Positions 1 through 8,298 are shown, counted from the stretch's first letter. The stretch: 32,855 nucleotides of DNA from Dehalococcoidia bacterium UBA1328 (GCA_002306815.1 DBTA01000029.1:3217-36071), one strand, 5' to 3'. Translations and numbers: made by a program. The notes: generated from the letters alone by a model not told the origin.

Positions 1-115
1 AGAGATGGTCGGTTGGAGGTCGCTGGATGTGGACGCCTGATAATGTTCAGCGAGTTTGGCCTTGCATCGGATTTTTAACAATGCATCCAGTGGCGACAGA
101 GGAGCGAATATCGAG

Positions 116-1792
116 ATGGCAGAGAACTTCGTAGTTGAGATGCGGTTAGATGTGAAGGTTCCGATGCGCGACGGCGTCGAGCTGTCGGCCGATATTTATC
201 TGCCACAGGCGAATGGTCCGTTCCCGGTAGTGCTGATGCGCACGCCTTACAGCAACAACGTGGATGCTGTGATCGCGAAGGCACGGGCTCTGGCGAATCG
301 CGGATATGCGTGCGTGGTGCAGGACGTGCGTGGGCGTTGGGATTCTCAGGGCGAATATTACGCGTTTCATCAAGAGGTCGAGGATGGCTTCGATACCCAG
401 GAGTGGACGGGGCAGCAGGACTGGTGCGACGGCAATATCGGTATGGCCGGAGGTTCGTACGGCGGGTGTGTCCAGTGGCTCAGCGCACCACTTAAGAATA
501 AGTATCTGAAGGCGATGGTTCCACGGGTTATGTGCACTGACTACTACCAGGGCCTGATGCACCCCGGTGGGGCGTTTCAGCTGAACGTGATGATGACGTG
601 GGGCATGCGTACGAACGGTCGTACGGGTCAGAGCATCGATTATCACAACTGGACCGAGGCGTTTCGGTCGTTGCCGTTGACCGATCTTGCCGGCAACACG
701 GGTCGTGAGATGAAGTTCTGGCAGGACTGGCTGGCGCACCCGAACGATGATGAGTACTGGAATGAGGTGAATACTGAGCGTCGATTCGACGAGATCGAGG
801 TGCCGTCGCTGATTATGGGTGGGTGGTATGACCTCTACGCCACTGATGCGTTCGATAATTTCATGGGTCTTCGTGATAGGGGTGGTTCTGAGCTGGCGCG
901 TGGCTCGAAGCTGATAGTGGGACCGTGGCCTCATGCGCTGAGCACTTCGACAAAGACGGGAGATATAGATTTTGGGATCGAATCGATGCTCGATCTGGAT
1001 TCGATCGAACTAGACTGGTTCGACAGGTGGCTCAAGGGAGATACAAGCGTTCAGGACGATGCGCCCCTAAGGCTGTTCGTCATGGGGGTCAACCAGTGGC
1101 GCGTTGAGCAGGAATGGCCGCTGGCTCGAACTGACTGGCAGTCCTGGAATCTTCGTTCTGAAGGCGGAGCAAACAGTTCCAGCGGTGATGGTCGATTAAC
1201 GCTGGAACCGGCTGGTGATGAAGCTGCAGATCGGTTCACTTACGACCCGGAAATGCCTGTTCAGACTATAGGGGGCAACAATTGCTGCTCTCCGGAAATC
1301 GTCCCGTGGGGACCTTACGATCAGCGCCCGGCCGAGGCTCGGCACGATGTGCTCTGTTATACAACGGACGTTCTTGAGAATGATCTTGAAGTCACGGGTC
1401 CGATTCGCCTGAAATTATTTGCTGAAACTGACGGACTGGACACCGACTGGACCGCAATGCTGGTCGATGTCTCGCCGACCGGGTATGCGAAGAATCTTTG
1501 TGACGGGATTATCCGGGCGCGCTACCGAGAGGGATTTGAGCAACCGAAGCTGCTGGAACCAGGCAATGTTTACGAGTATGAGGTCAAGGTCGGGGTGACG
1601 AGCAACGTGTTCAAGAAAGGACACCGTATTCGACTCGAGGTTTCATCATCGAACTTTCCTCGATTTGATCGAAATCTAAACACCGGGGATGATCTGTACA
1701 ACACGACCCAGATGCGCGTTGCCAAACAGGCGATTCACCATTCTGTGACTTACCCATCGCAGTTGATACTGCCAGTAATACCGGGCAAATGA
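116..1792 (+). CDS. CocE/NonD family serine hydrolase (X-Pro dipeptidyl-peptidase-like)
   Basis: The protein (558 aa from this start) is a CocE/NonD-type alpha/beta hydrolase. This family cleaves esters, amides or acyl-peptide bonds; the substrate here is unknown. Visible motifs, numbered from this start: the nucleophile elbow GGSYGG with Ser114, the acid in GWYD (Asp239), the catalytic His in GPWPH (His273), and a C-terminal beta-rich region typical of PepX_C domains. An in-frame TTG at 56 would add 20 residues. I prefer the ATG at 116 because GAGGAG lies about 10 bases upstream and homology-like sequence (MRLDVKVPMRDGVELSADIY) begins just after it. No signal peptide is evident, so it is probably cytoplasmic. 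It faces the decayed M24 gene tail to tail. Family is sure; substrate is not. Confidence 0.92.
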   Translation: MAENFVVEMRLDVKVPMRDGVELSADIYLPQANGPFPVVLMRTPYSNNVDAVIAKARALANRGYACVVQDVRGRWDSQGEYYAFHQEVEDGFDTQEWTGQQDWCDGNIGMAGGSYGGCVQWLSAPLKNKYLKAMVPRVMCTDYYQGLMHPGGAFQLNVMMTWGMRTNGRTGQSIDYHNWTEAFRSLPLTDLAGNTGREMKFWQDWLAHPNDDEYWNEVNTERRFDEIEVPSLIMGGWYDLYATDAFDNFMGLRDRGGSELARGSKLIVGPWPHALSTSTKTGDIDFGIESMLDLDSIELDWFDRWLKGDTSVQDDAPLRLFVMGVNQWRVEQEWPLARTDWQSWNLRSEGGANSSSGDGRLTLEPAGDEAADRFTYDPEMPVQTIGGNNCCSPEIVPWGPYDQRPAEARHDVLCYTTDVLENDLEVTGPIRLKLFAETDGLDTDWTAMLVDVSPTGYAKNLCDGIIRARYREGFEQPKLLEPGNVYEYEVKVGVTSNVFKKGHRIRLEVSSSNFPRFDRNLNTGDDLYNTTQMRVAKQAIHHSVTYPSQLILPVIPGK

Positions 1793-1800
1793 AGTAAACA

Positions 1801-1860
1801 CCGCTGAGTTGGCTGATTGTCAATCCGCAGGTTGTGGGTTCGATCCACAGAGGGCTCACA
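1801..1860 (+). other. tRNA-like remnant (anticodon arm plus T arm)
   Basis: The T arm pairs perfectly: TGTGG (1833-1837) and CCACA (1845-1849) enclose GTTCGAT. Upstream, a seven-base loop TTGTCAA with a GTC (Asp-type) anticodon sits in a stem with four of five pairs. The GCTGAGTTGG before it resembles part of a D arm. The element is not a working tRNA. The GGTTCGATCC core is one base shorter than the usual form, there is no 5' acceptor strand complementary to the 3' end, and no CCA is visible. It starts 8 bases after the hydrolase stop codon and lies exactly at the broken end of the M24 pseudogene, so it probably marks an old recombination or deletion junction. Confidence 0.55.
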
Positions 1861-2689
1861 AAGCGATTAAACTCGGCAGTTCAGACCCAATGAACGCGTT
1901 TCGGTAAATGTCTGTGGTGTAGCCGCGGTAACGTGCACCGGCATCCACCTGAATTAGATCTCCAAGCTGAATTTTCCTATCGACTGGCGATGGGGTCATT
2001 TGCAGAACCCGTCCTGCCTGGAGCTACAAATAACCGTAATTGTTCCCGTTGTACGGAGTATCCGCGCCGGATCGGAGCCATTCCTGCGCTATTTCGGAAA
2101 TCAGATCATGTTCGGTAATCCCAGCTTTTGCGAATTGGAAAGCAGTCGCAAATCCCTTCTCGGTAATTGCTACTGCTTTGCGGATTCATTCGATCTCTAA
2201 AGGTGATTTAACCATGCGCGAGCTACCCACGATCTCGTCACAGTCGACGAACAGCGAGTTGGGCAAATCGGTGTTCAATTCACCGAATTCTCCTGGCGTC
2301 ATACGCATAGAGGAATCAGCACCTAGTTCCAGTCCGATTTTTGAGGTCGCCAGACCAAACTCCCTGACAGTGTCTGACAAAAGATCAACATTTCCGATTC
2401 CTCCCGTACCCCAAATGCGGATGTCCTCGATTGGTGTTGTTTCGAGAGCGTTTATATCGTGCACCTGATCAACGAACAGCACAGGATCGGAATCAACTGG
2501 AACAAGCAACCAGAATCGTTTTTCACCGAGCCGCCACGATGGGGTTGAAAATCCGCATAGGAATTCGACGTTATCCCTGTTCGTTAATACCAGTGCACTG
2601 ACTTCGGTTTTCTCCATCTCAAATCACAATTTATCGATTCTCGCTATGTATTCGGATACAGGAAAATCTAGGTATGTGGCGTCTCTCAT
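1856..2689 (-). pseudogene. Decayed and truncated M24 family peptidase (Xaa-Pro peptidase/creatinase type)
   Basis: Read from the ATG at 2687-2689, one frame runs through the whole region but is broken by TGA at 2624-2626, TGA at 2186-2188 and TAG at 2024-2026. The N-terminal creatinase-like domain is recognisable (FPVSEYIARIDKL, then ALVLTNRDNVEFLCGF), followed by SPLEIE-stop-IRKAVAITEKG and the start of the pita-bread domain. GDLIQVDAGARYRGYTTDI carries the first two metal-ligand aspartates. The remaining metal ligands (His, Glu, Glu) and the C-terminus are missing: the frame ends at TGA 1856-1858 beside a tRNA-like remnant. No frameshift is needed to join the parts, so decay is by nonsense mutation plus C-terminal loss. 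The longest open piece (2186-2617) might be called a small gene, but it holds only the N-terminal domain. Confidence 0.85.
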
Positions 2690-2880
2690 TTGGGGAGTCC
2701 TTTCACGACTCAATATAACCTGCATGCTCAGCCTACTGTTTAAGGCTCCCTGACAGCCGTCCAATCAAAACCGAACCTCACCTAACGATCGCGTCCGGCG
2801 TAGACACCCGGTGATGTTCTCATCAAACTACACCTTCAGGTCCTGAAAAGTTTCATCAACATAGTCGACTAGGAGAATCA
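2690..2880. other. Intergenic region between the M24 pseudogene and the M81 gene
   Basis: This is the divergent upstream region of the M81 gene. Apart from the AGGAG ribosome binding site at 2871-2875 I see no convincing promoter, operator, hairpin or small ORF. Confidence 0.5.
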
Positions 2881-4380
2881 ATGCGAATCGCGGCCCTAGG
2901 GTTTCACCACGAAACGAATACGTTCCAATCTGTAAAAACAGACTACGAGTCATTCGCTAATTTCGAGTTTTTGCGCGGTAGCGAAATAGCAGACAAGCAC
3001 TCGACGTCTAAGTTCACTCTCGCGGGATACTTTCGAGGGGCAGAAAAGTTTGAGTTTGACCTTGTACCTCTTTTGTTCGCATTTACGGGTCCGACCGGCA
3101 CCATTACCAAGGATGCATTCGATCGAATCTCCGAAGAAATGCTTGACCTACTTGCGCAAAACGGACCATGGGATGGAGTATTGCTCGCGCAGCATGGTGG
3201 TGCGGTAACTGAGGAATACCCAGACATGGACGGTGAGATTGCTCGTCGAGTACGAGATGTAGTCGGCACCGATACACCGGTAGTGATGACGCTAGATCTG
3301 CATTGCAATATCACGCAAGAACAGGTTGCAAACACCGACGCGATTGTCGCTTTCCGAACAAACCCACACCTCGATGCGGTAGAACGCGCAGTTGAGGCGT
3401 CCGAAATCTTGGTGAAGACCATCCGAGGTGAAGTAAGCCCTGTTCAGCACCTGGTGCAAGTTCCAATGATGATCAATATCGTCAAGCAACCAACTGCGTT
3501 TGGGCCGATGCGAGAAATCATGGATGATGTAGATGAAGTACTCAAAAAATCAGGCGTTCTGACTGCCAGTTGCGGCCAGGGTTTTCCATATGCCGATGTT
3601 GATCAAATGGGGGTTACGTTTCTTGTTGCGACCAATGGTGACAAGGCGCTGGCAAAGCAGCAGGCGAAATGGTTGGCTCGAAGGGCATGGGATCGGCGTA
3701 CCGAATTACAGAACGACTCGCCCTCTATCAAGGAGTCGATTAGTAGGGCGATGAATGCTCCTTTGGGTGACAAACCGACCGTGATAATGGATGTAGGTGA
3801 CAACGTCGGCGGCGGCGGTACAGCCGACTCTACTCACCTGCTTGCTGAAGCAATTCGGCAGGGGCTCAATGGTGAAAAGAGTCTGCTGCTTTCGCTGTTT
3901 GATCCAACCGCGGTACAGACCTGTATAGATGCCGGTGTCGGTTCGACCATCACACTTAAAGTGGGTGCTGGAACGGATCAACTGCACGGTGAACCGGTAG
4001 TCGTAACGGGTAACATCCGAGCCATCACGGATGGCAAATTCGAGGAGACTAAACCTACACATAGCGGACTCAGATTCTTCGACTATGGCCCATCAGTGGC
4101 GCTGGACACCGACGACGGGCACACAATAGTGCTGCACACGGTCAGAGGGATCGGGAATATGAGCCGGGAACAGTACTACTCGATCGGCATTTCTCCTGAA
4201 CAATACAAAGTCATAATTTGTAAAGGTACAGTGTCCCCACGCGCCGCCTACGAACCGATCTCACGTGAGATCATTATGGCGAACTCACCAGGAGTGACGA
4301 GTGCCAACATGTCGAACTTTTCATATGAGAATCGACGAGTACCGCTCTATCCATTCGAACTAGAGACAAAATTTGATTGA
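2881..4380 (+). CDS. M81 family metallopeptidase-like protein (MlrC/microcystinase C-like)
   Basis: This 499-residue protein has the layout of the MlrC family, a zinc-dependent peptidase family named for the last step of microcystin breakdown but widespread in bacteria without it. The N-terminus MRIAALGFHHETNTF is family-typical, as are the LLAQHGGAV stretch (about 101-109) and TLDLHCN with Asp139 and His141. FRTNPHLD carries His163. These Asp and His residues match the usual zinc ligands. The C-terminal domain ends with the family's TVRGIGNMSREQYYSIGI region. The ATG is preceded by AGGAG at 2871-2875. It stands alone on its strand with no peptide transporter beside it, so the natural substrate cannot be read from context. 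It is probably cytoplasmic. Confidence 0.9.
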   Translation: MRIAALGFHHETNTFQSVKTDYESFANFEFLRGSEIADKHSTSKFTLAGYFRGAEKFEFDLVPLLFAFTGPTGTITKDAFDRISEEMLDLLAQNGPWDGVLLAQHGGAVTEEYPDMDGEIARRVRDVVGTDTPVVMTLDLHCNITQEQVANTDAIVAFRTNPHLDAVERAVEASEILVKTIRGEVSPVQHLVQVPMMINIVKQPTAFGPMREIMDDVDEVLKKSGVLTASCGQGFPYADVDQMGVTFLVATNGDKALAKQQAKWLARRAWDRRTELQNDSPSIKESISRAMNAPLGDKPTVIMDVGDNVGGGGTADSTHLLAEAIRQGLNGEKSLLLSLFDPTAVQTCIDAGVGSTITLKVGAGTDQLHGEPVVVTGNIRAITDGKFEETKPTHSGLRFFDYGPSVALDTDDGHTIVLHTVRGIGNMSREQYYSIGISPEQYKVIICKGTVSPRAAYEPISREIIMANSPGVTSANMSNFSYENRRVPLYPFELETKFD

Positions 4381-4498
4381 GCGCGGGTGGATCAGTTTTT
4401 TCGGATGTGCGTTGCATTACTCTGAGTCTCGATCTAGTCTAGCGATTCTGCATATTGAGTAGGGATTAATCTATAGGCCACGCGGACCGCAAATTAAT

Positions 4499-4912
4499 CT
4501 ACGAGAGTATTTTTTCTACCTCTTGATTCCGAAATTCAAAGATCTTCAACAAGTCGTTGCCAACGAAAATTGAATGAGCGAATTTTCCAAATGGAACGCG
4601 GTACTCAACTTGATCAGTAATCAAAGTTCTGCCCGCTCCGTCTTCCGATAGCTGGTGTAAATGATTCCAATACTTAAACGGCCCGGCTAACTGCCGGTCA
4701 ACGAAACGAACTGGCGGTTCCCATAGTGCTATTTCGGATGTCCAAGATACTGGAACCCGGTGGATTTTTAGACGGTACTGAATCTCGGTCCCTCTAGACA
4801 TCATGATGGGAGTTTTCGTGATGATCTTGAAGCGTAGCCACGGAGGGGTGATCCGATCAAGATTCCCAGCGTTTGCAAAAAAATTGAAGCTTTTCTCCAG
4901 GGGTGAATTCAC
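4499..4912 (-). CDS. SRPBCC family protein, start codon unclear
   Basis: The 137 residues from a GTG at 4912 match SRPBCC (START-like ligand-binding) proteins of the cyclase/dehydrase type: FFANAGNLDRITPPWLRF near the N-terminus, the GTEIQYRLKIHRVPVSWTSE region, FKYWNHLHQ, and the closing helix LLKIFEFRNQEVEKIL. The same frame stays open upstream to a TAG near 5005, and its translation (IVRKDDGSYLLNSQTLV just before the GTG) looks like the family's first beta strand. That extension has no in-frame ATG, GTG or TTG. Either the GTG product is trimmed, a rare start such as ATA or ATT is used, or the original start has mutated. Function unknown; small-molecule binding is the family norm. It is followed by no gene on its strand. 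Confidence 0.7.
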   Translation of the reverse strand: MNSPLEKSFNFFANAGNLDRITPPWLRFKIITKTPIMMSRGTEIQYRLKIHRVPVSWTSEIALWEPPVRFVDRQLAGPFKYWNHLHQLSEDGAGRTLITDQVEYRVPFGKFAHSIFVGNDLLKIFEFRNQEVEKILS

Positions 4913-5010
4913 AAGTGTTTGAGAGTTCAGTAAATATGAACCGTCGTCTTTTCTTACTATGGATATGTCTTGACTCTGTCTAGGAATAACGCACCTGCAA
5001 ATCCGCTAGG

Positions 5011-5169
5011 TTACGGGTGACCGAACTGCTCTTTATCGATATTGATTTGCGACAAAAGCTTCGCAAGTTGTTGGTCATCGACTTGTTTAACGGTGTCGGG
5101 TACTACCAGAAAGGTCAAAATGAGCGAGGTCGCTCTCCAAAGTAAAACAGCCTGTTTTAGGCTCCCCAT
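5011..5169 (-). CDS. Possible small hydrophobic protein (52 aa)
   Basis: A short frame from ATG (5167-5169) to TAA (5011-5013) encodes a peptide with a hydrophobic stretch (AVLLWRATSLILTFLVV, residues 7-23) followed by a polar, helix-prone tail. It lies between the E1 beta gene and the SRPBCC gene, on the same strand as both, and fills most of an otherwise empty 316-base gap. There is no good ribosome binding site and no family I recognise. It could be a one-pass membrane peptide or a chance frame. Confidence 0.25.
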   Translation of the reverse strand: MGSLKQAVLLWRATSLILTFLVVPDTVKQVDDQQLAKLLSQINIDKEQFGHP

Positions 5170-5228
5170 AGATTTTTCGATTGGTCAATCATAAATTATT
5201 TCATTGAACAATCAGACTCGATCCCAAG

Positions 5229-6197
5229 CTAATCTAGGGTTTTTCTTATGGACTCTATGATGCTTTCTTTGGTTGGGTAGACCAGCTTTTCTAGGGATTG
5301 GGCGAACGGGATGTGTACTTGCTTGGCGGCTGCTTTTTGCATTGGGGCTTGAAGATCCCAGAACGCTTCCTCGCCAACGATCGACATTATTTCGCTTGCT
5401 GCGCTGCAAACTTTTGCAGCAGGGTCGGCAACGACTAGTCGTCCCGTTTTAGCAACCGAGTTTACGATTGTTTCTTTGTCCAGAGGGACCAATGTTCGTG
5501 GGTCAATCACTTCGACTGAAATGCCTTCAGCAACGAGTTCATTGGCTGCGGCGAGTGCATGCGGCACAGATCCAGCGATTGCCACAACCGTGACATCGGA
5601 TCCTTCCGTTAATACGTTCGCTACTCCAAACGGAACTGAGAAATCGGGATCGTCTGGAACGTCGCCACGTGTACCAAGCAATGTGCCATCTTCAAAGAAA
5701 ATTACAGGATCGTCGTCCCGAATCGCGGTCTTCATTAGTCCTTTAGCGTCGGCAGCTGTCCCCGGTGTAACTACTTTGAGGCCACCAATGTTCATGAACA
5801 CCGGGTAAGACCTGTCGGAGTGATGGGCTGCGGAACCTCCGCCGTAGTACATGACAGCGCGGTAAACGACGGGAAGTGTGACCTGTCCACCGAACATGTA
5901 ACGCATCTTTGCTGCCTGCGAAACTAACTGATCCATTCCCACCCACATAAAACTCGTGAGAGTTTCTACTACGGGTCGCATTCCTACCGCAGCAGCACCT
6001 ACCGCGGCTCCAAAGAAACCGTTTTCCGAAAGCGGCGTGTTAATGATTCGGTCGTCGCCGAATTCATCATGAAGTCCGGCTGCGGCGCCGTAGACGCTCG
6101 CTCGAACGTCCTCACCCATGAGGAAGACTTTCGGGTCGGTTCGCATTTCTTCTGCGATTCCCATGCCAAGAGCCTGCATAAACATTTTTTCTGTCAT
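5229..6197 (-). CDS. 2-oxoacid/acetoin dehydrogenase E1 component, beta subunit
   Basis: The 322-residue length and the sequence fit the beta subunit of heterotetrameric ThDP-dependent E1 enzymes (PdhB, AcoB, BkdB type). Seen: the N-terminal MGEDV (27-31) region, a central LTSFMWVGMDQLVSQAAKMRY segment typical of the pyrimidine-binding domain, and the C-terminal transketolase-C domain beginning around DVTVVAIAG and continuing through EVIDPRTLVPLD. It lies 65 bases downstream of the alpha subunit gene, so the two are almost certainly co-transcribed. No E2 acyltransferase or E3 lipoamide dehydrogenase gene is in the window. The complex must use a distant E2/E3 or work with another acceptor. Subunit identity is firm; the 2-oxoacid used is not determined. 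Confidence 0.93.
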   Translation of the reverse strand: MTEKMFMQALGMGIAEEMRTDPKVFLMGEDVRASVYGAAAGLHDEFGDDRIINTPLSENGFFGAAVGAAAVGMRPVVETLTSFMWVGMDQLVSQAAKMRYMFGGQVTLPVVYRAVMYYGGGSAAHHSDRSYPVFMNIGGLKVVTPGTAADAKGLMKTAIRDDDPVIFFEDGTLLGTRGDVPDDPDFSVPFGVANVLTEGSDVTVVAIAGSVPHALAAANELVAEGISVEVIDPRTLVPLDKETIVNSVAKTGRLVVADPAAKVCSAASEIMSIVGEEAFWDLQAPMQKAAAKQVHIPFAQSLEKLVYPTKESIIESIRKTLD

Positions 6198-6262
6198 TTA
6201 TTGATTTCCGAGTAAATTTTTTGAGTTGATAAATATTCGGTGTGAGCGTTCGTTAGCGGGTA

Positions 6263-7255
6263 TCACACAACCGGCATTTCGCCCGAGAACATGTCTTCGT
6301 AAAGTTGAGATTCGTCAGGGAATGGACTGTTTCGAGCGAATTCGGCGGCTTCTTCTACTTCCGCATGTGCGGCATTACTTATCGCGTCACATTCTTCCTG
6401 TGTCGCCACTCCGGTATCGACGATGTTTTTCGTGAGTAGCTCCAGAGGATCACGCATGCGCCATTCGTCAATTTCGCTGTCTTCCCGGTAGACAGACTTC
6501 CTGATTTTTTCGAGTCCCAAAGAGTGTTCTTCGAAGCGGTAGGTGAGTGCTTCAATAAGCGTTGGACCTTCACCGTTGCGAGCTCTGCGTACCGCCTCTC
6601 GGGTCGCTTCGTACATTGCTATAGCGTCTTGTCCATCAACCAGCACCCCCGGCATGTTGTACGCCTGTGCTCGATCGGAAATGTGCTCAACTGCGACTGT
6701 GTCGCGATACGAAGTAGTCACTGCGTACTGGTTGTTCTCGCAAATAAAAATCGTCGGCAGTTCCCAAACCGATGCTAGGTTCATTGCTTCGTGGCAGGCT
6801 CCCTGGTTCGAAGCGCCATCACCGAAGAACACTGCTGACACGAAGTTTTTACCCTCTAGCTTCGAAGCCAAAGCAGCACCCGTAGCGACCGGAACGGAAG
6901 AGGCGACAATACCTGATTCCCCTAGAATACCGACCGAGAAGTCGGCGAGGTGCATGGAACCGCCTTTTCCTTTGCAGTAGCCATCGACTCTACCGAATAT
7001 TTCCGCCATCGCTTTCTTGAGATTCGCTCCCTTGGCGATCGGGTGGCCGTGCGAACGATGGTTACCAGCGATGTAGTCAGAGTCTTCCATGGCGACACAC
7101 GCGCCGACCGCTACCGCTTCTTCACCTATGTATAGATGCACTCCGCCGATCTCTCCCGCACCGTACATTTCGGTGAGTTTGAGTTCGAAGTGCCTGATGC
7201 GCCACATGCGCTCGAGCATCAGCATTAGTTTGTCTTTTGGAATATTCGATGTCAT
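6263..7255 (-). CDS. 2-oxoacid/acetoin dehydrogenase E1 component, alpha subunit
   Basis: This 330-residue protein is the ThDP-binding alpha subunit of a decarboxylating E1 dehydrogenase (PdhA, AcoA, BkdA type). The ThDP/magnesium motif is complete: GDGASNQG at 145-152, followed by ENN at 173-175. Other family marks are LYIGEEAVAVGA (41-52), the HRSHGHPIAKG loop (66-76), and KGKGGSMH (95-102) just before the active-site region. It is the first gene of a pair with the beta subunit and is divergent from the HpcH/HpaI aldolase gene across a 290-base region. The alpha/beta split and length resemble acetoin or pyruvate dehydrogenases more than one-chain E1 enzymes. Confidence 0.93.
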   Translation of the reverse strand: MTSNIPKDKLMLMLERMWRIRHFELKLTEMYGAGEIGGVHLYIGEEAVAVGACVAMEDSDYIAGNHRSHGHPIAKGANLKKAMAEIFGRVDGYCKGKGGSMHLADFSVGILGESGIVASSVPVATGAALASKLEGKNFVSAVFFGDGASNQGACHEAMNLASVWELPTIFICENNQYAVTTSYRDTVAVEHISDRAQAYNMPGVLVDGQDAIAMYEATREAVRRARNGEGPTLIEALTYRFEEHSLGLEKIRKSVYREDSEIDEWRMRDPLELLTKNIVDTGVATQEECDAISNAAHAEVEEAAEFARNSPFPDESQLYEDMFSGEMPVV

Positions 7256-7545
7256 TGGGTTTGGAACCGTTGGATTCGAGTGGTGGTTAGTTGCCGATCT
7301 TCAGCAACGTTCGGAATTTCCGATGGGAGTATATGGCGAACGAGGGGATTTTGTATCAAGAGCGATACGCACCTCGACCGAATAAGGGTCGGTTGATGCC
7401 CTGAAATGAAATTCAAGATTACTCGCGAATTGCCACACATTCGCGTTGCCGCTGTTATTCTGCGCCCGCGTTGAACTTCGATTGAGGTTCTCTGCCGACT
7501 AGTTGCCCGGGACATCCGGTTAGAAACCAGGGAGTTTTTCAGAAT
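7256..7545. promoter_or_regulatory. Divergent intergenic region, E1 alpha / aldolase
   Basis: These 290 bases must hold promoters for both the E1 alpha/beta pair (leftward) and the aldolase (rightward). I could not pick out a clear sigma-70-type -35/-10 pair, operator palindrome or riboswitch. A GGGAG (7531-7535) lies about 10 bases before the aldolase ATG. Frames on the minus strand across it look like chance. Confidence 0.4.
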
Positions 7546-8298
7546 ATGAATGCGGTAAAAGACATGCTTCGCGCAGGTAAAACTGTTGTCGGCACCGGTG
7601 GCACACCGAACCCCGATCTCGCGGGAATTTTGGCCGATTCCGGATTTGATTTCATTCTTTTCGACACCCAGCACGCGCCGCTCGAAATTCACCAGCTAAT
7701 TCCGGCAATACACGCCACCAACTGCAAAAAAGCTGCTCCGATCGTTAGAGTGAGTGATAACCGCCCTGATCTGATCTGCTTCGCACTAGATGCGGGTGCG
7801 CGAGGCATCGTTCTTCCAATGATTAATTCTGGGGCGGAAGCTGCTGCAATGGTCGATTCATGCCTTTACTACCCGAAAGGCAGCCGTAGCAACTCTGGTC
7901 CACGAGGTGAATGGGGTGAATGGGGTGAATACCGGGAATACCTCGACATTGCCAACGATGGCATGGTCATCGCACCAATGATTGAAACCCAGGAAGCACT
8001 CGACAACATTGACGATATTGTCAGTGTCGACGGTGTAGATGTCCTGCTCGTTGGCCCTTCTGATCTCTCGATAGCACTTGAAGTTCCGCTTCAGTTCGAA
8101 TCCGACACGTACCAGGCAGGTCTCGACAAAATCGCGGAAACGTGCGCCAAACGAGGAGTGGTTCCGGGGATGTACTTCATTCCACCAGGAATGGACCCTA
8201 ACTTCTTCGTCAATAAGGGATTCAAGTTCTTCACCCAGCAGTGGGCTCCAATGGCGATAGAAGGCATACAGCAGCACCTATACACAATTCAGAGGTAA
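7546..8298 (+). CDS. HpcH/HpaI family aldolase
   Basis: This 250-residue protein is a class II pyruvate aldolase of the HpcH/HpaI (HHED aldolase, KDR aldolase, macrophomate synthase) family. These metal-dependent enzymes cleave 2-keto-3-deoxy or 4-hydroxy-2-oxo acids into pyruvate and an aldehyde. Seen: FDTQHAPLE with Asp40 and the candidate catalytic His43, IVRVSD with the substrate-binding Arg68, APMIETQEAL with metal ligand Glu147, and LLVGPSDLSIAL with metal ligand Asp173. Length is normal. In a window rich in acid-sugar dehydratases, a 2-keto-3-deoxy sugar acid is the likely substrate (inference). An odd GEWGEWGEY stretch at residues 121-129 comes from a 9-base tandem repeat. The Gfo/Idh pseudogene follows 128 bases downstream. 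Confidence 0.93.
   Translation: MNAVKDMLRAGKTVVGTGGTPNPDLAGILADSGFDFILFDTQHAPLEIHQLIPAIHATNCKKAAPIVRVSDNRPDLICFALDAGARGIVLPMINSGAEAAAMVDSCLYYPKGSRSNSGPRGEWGEWGEYREYLDIANDGMVIAPMIETQEALDNIDDIVSVDGVDVLLVGPSDLSIALEVPLQFESDTYQAGLDKIAETCAKRGVVPGMYFIPPGMDPNFFVNKGFKFFTQQWAPMAIEGIQQHLYTIQR
7906..7932 (+). repeat. In-frame 9-bp tandem repeat in the aldolase gene
   Basis: Two exact copies of GGTGAATGG (7906-7914, 7915-7923) are followed by a third copy differing in its last two bases (7924-7932, GGTGAATAC). The unit is in frame and encodes Gly-Glu-Trp twice, then Gly-Glu-Tyr, in the loop after the PKGSRSNSGPR motif. It looks like slippage or duplication within the coding sequence. Confidence 0.85.

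Noticed and set aside
1..78. Open frame at the left edge as the end of an upstream gene
   Set aside because: Only about 25 codons are visible and no family can be recognised; two frames are equally open.
146..934. Long open frame (262 codons) on the minus strand
   Set aside because: It lies antisense within the CocE/NonD gene, which has complete catalytic motifs; its translation is low-complexity His/Arg-rich and matches no family.
1801..1860. A complete functional tRNA-Asp gene
   Set aside because: The T-loop region is one base short, the 5' acceptor strand is missing and the D arm is incomplete.
2040..2468. Plus-strand 142-codon frame
   Set aside because: It is the antisense of the M24 pseudogene, whose minus-strand translation is clearly family-like; the plus-strand product has no recognisable features.
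2186..2626. Stop codons in the M24 frame as selenocysteine or readthrough sites
   Set aside because: Two are TGA and one is TAG, no selenocysteine-type hairpin or Cys-aligned position is evident, and the gene also lacks its C-terminal metal ligands.
6543..6980. Plus-strand 145-codon frame
   Set aside because: Shadow of the E1 alpha gene on the other strand; Ser/Ala-rich composition typical of antisense frames.
7256..7545. Riboswitch or ThDP-sensing leader upstream of the E1 genes
   Set aside because: I could not find the conserved core bases or pairing expected for the ThDP riboswitch, and no other class fits.
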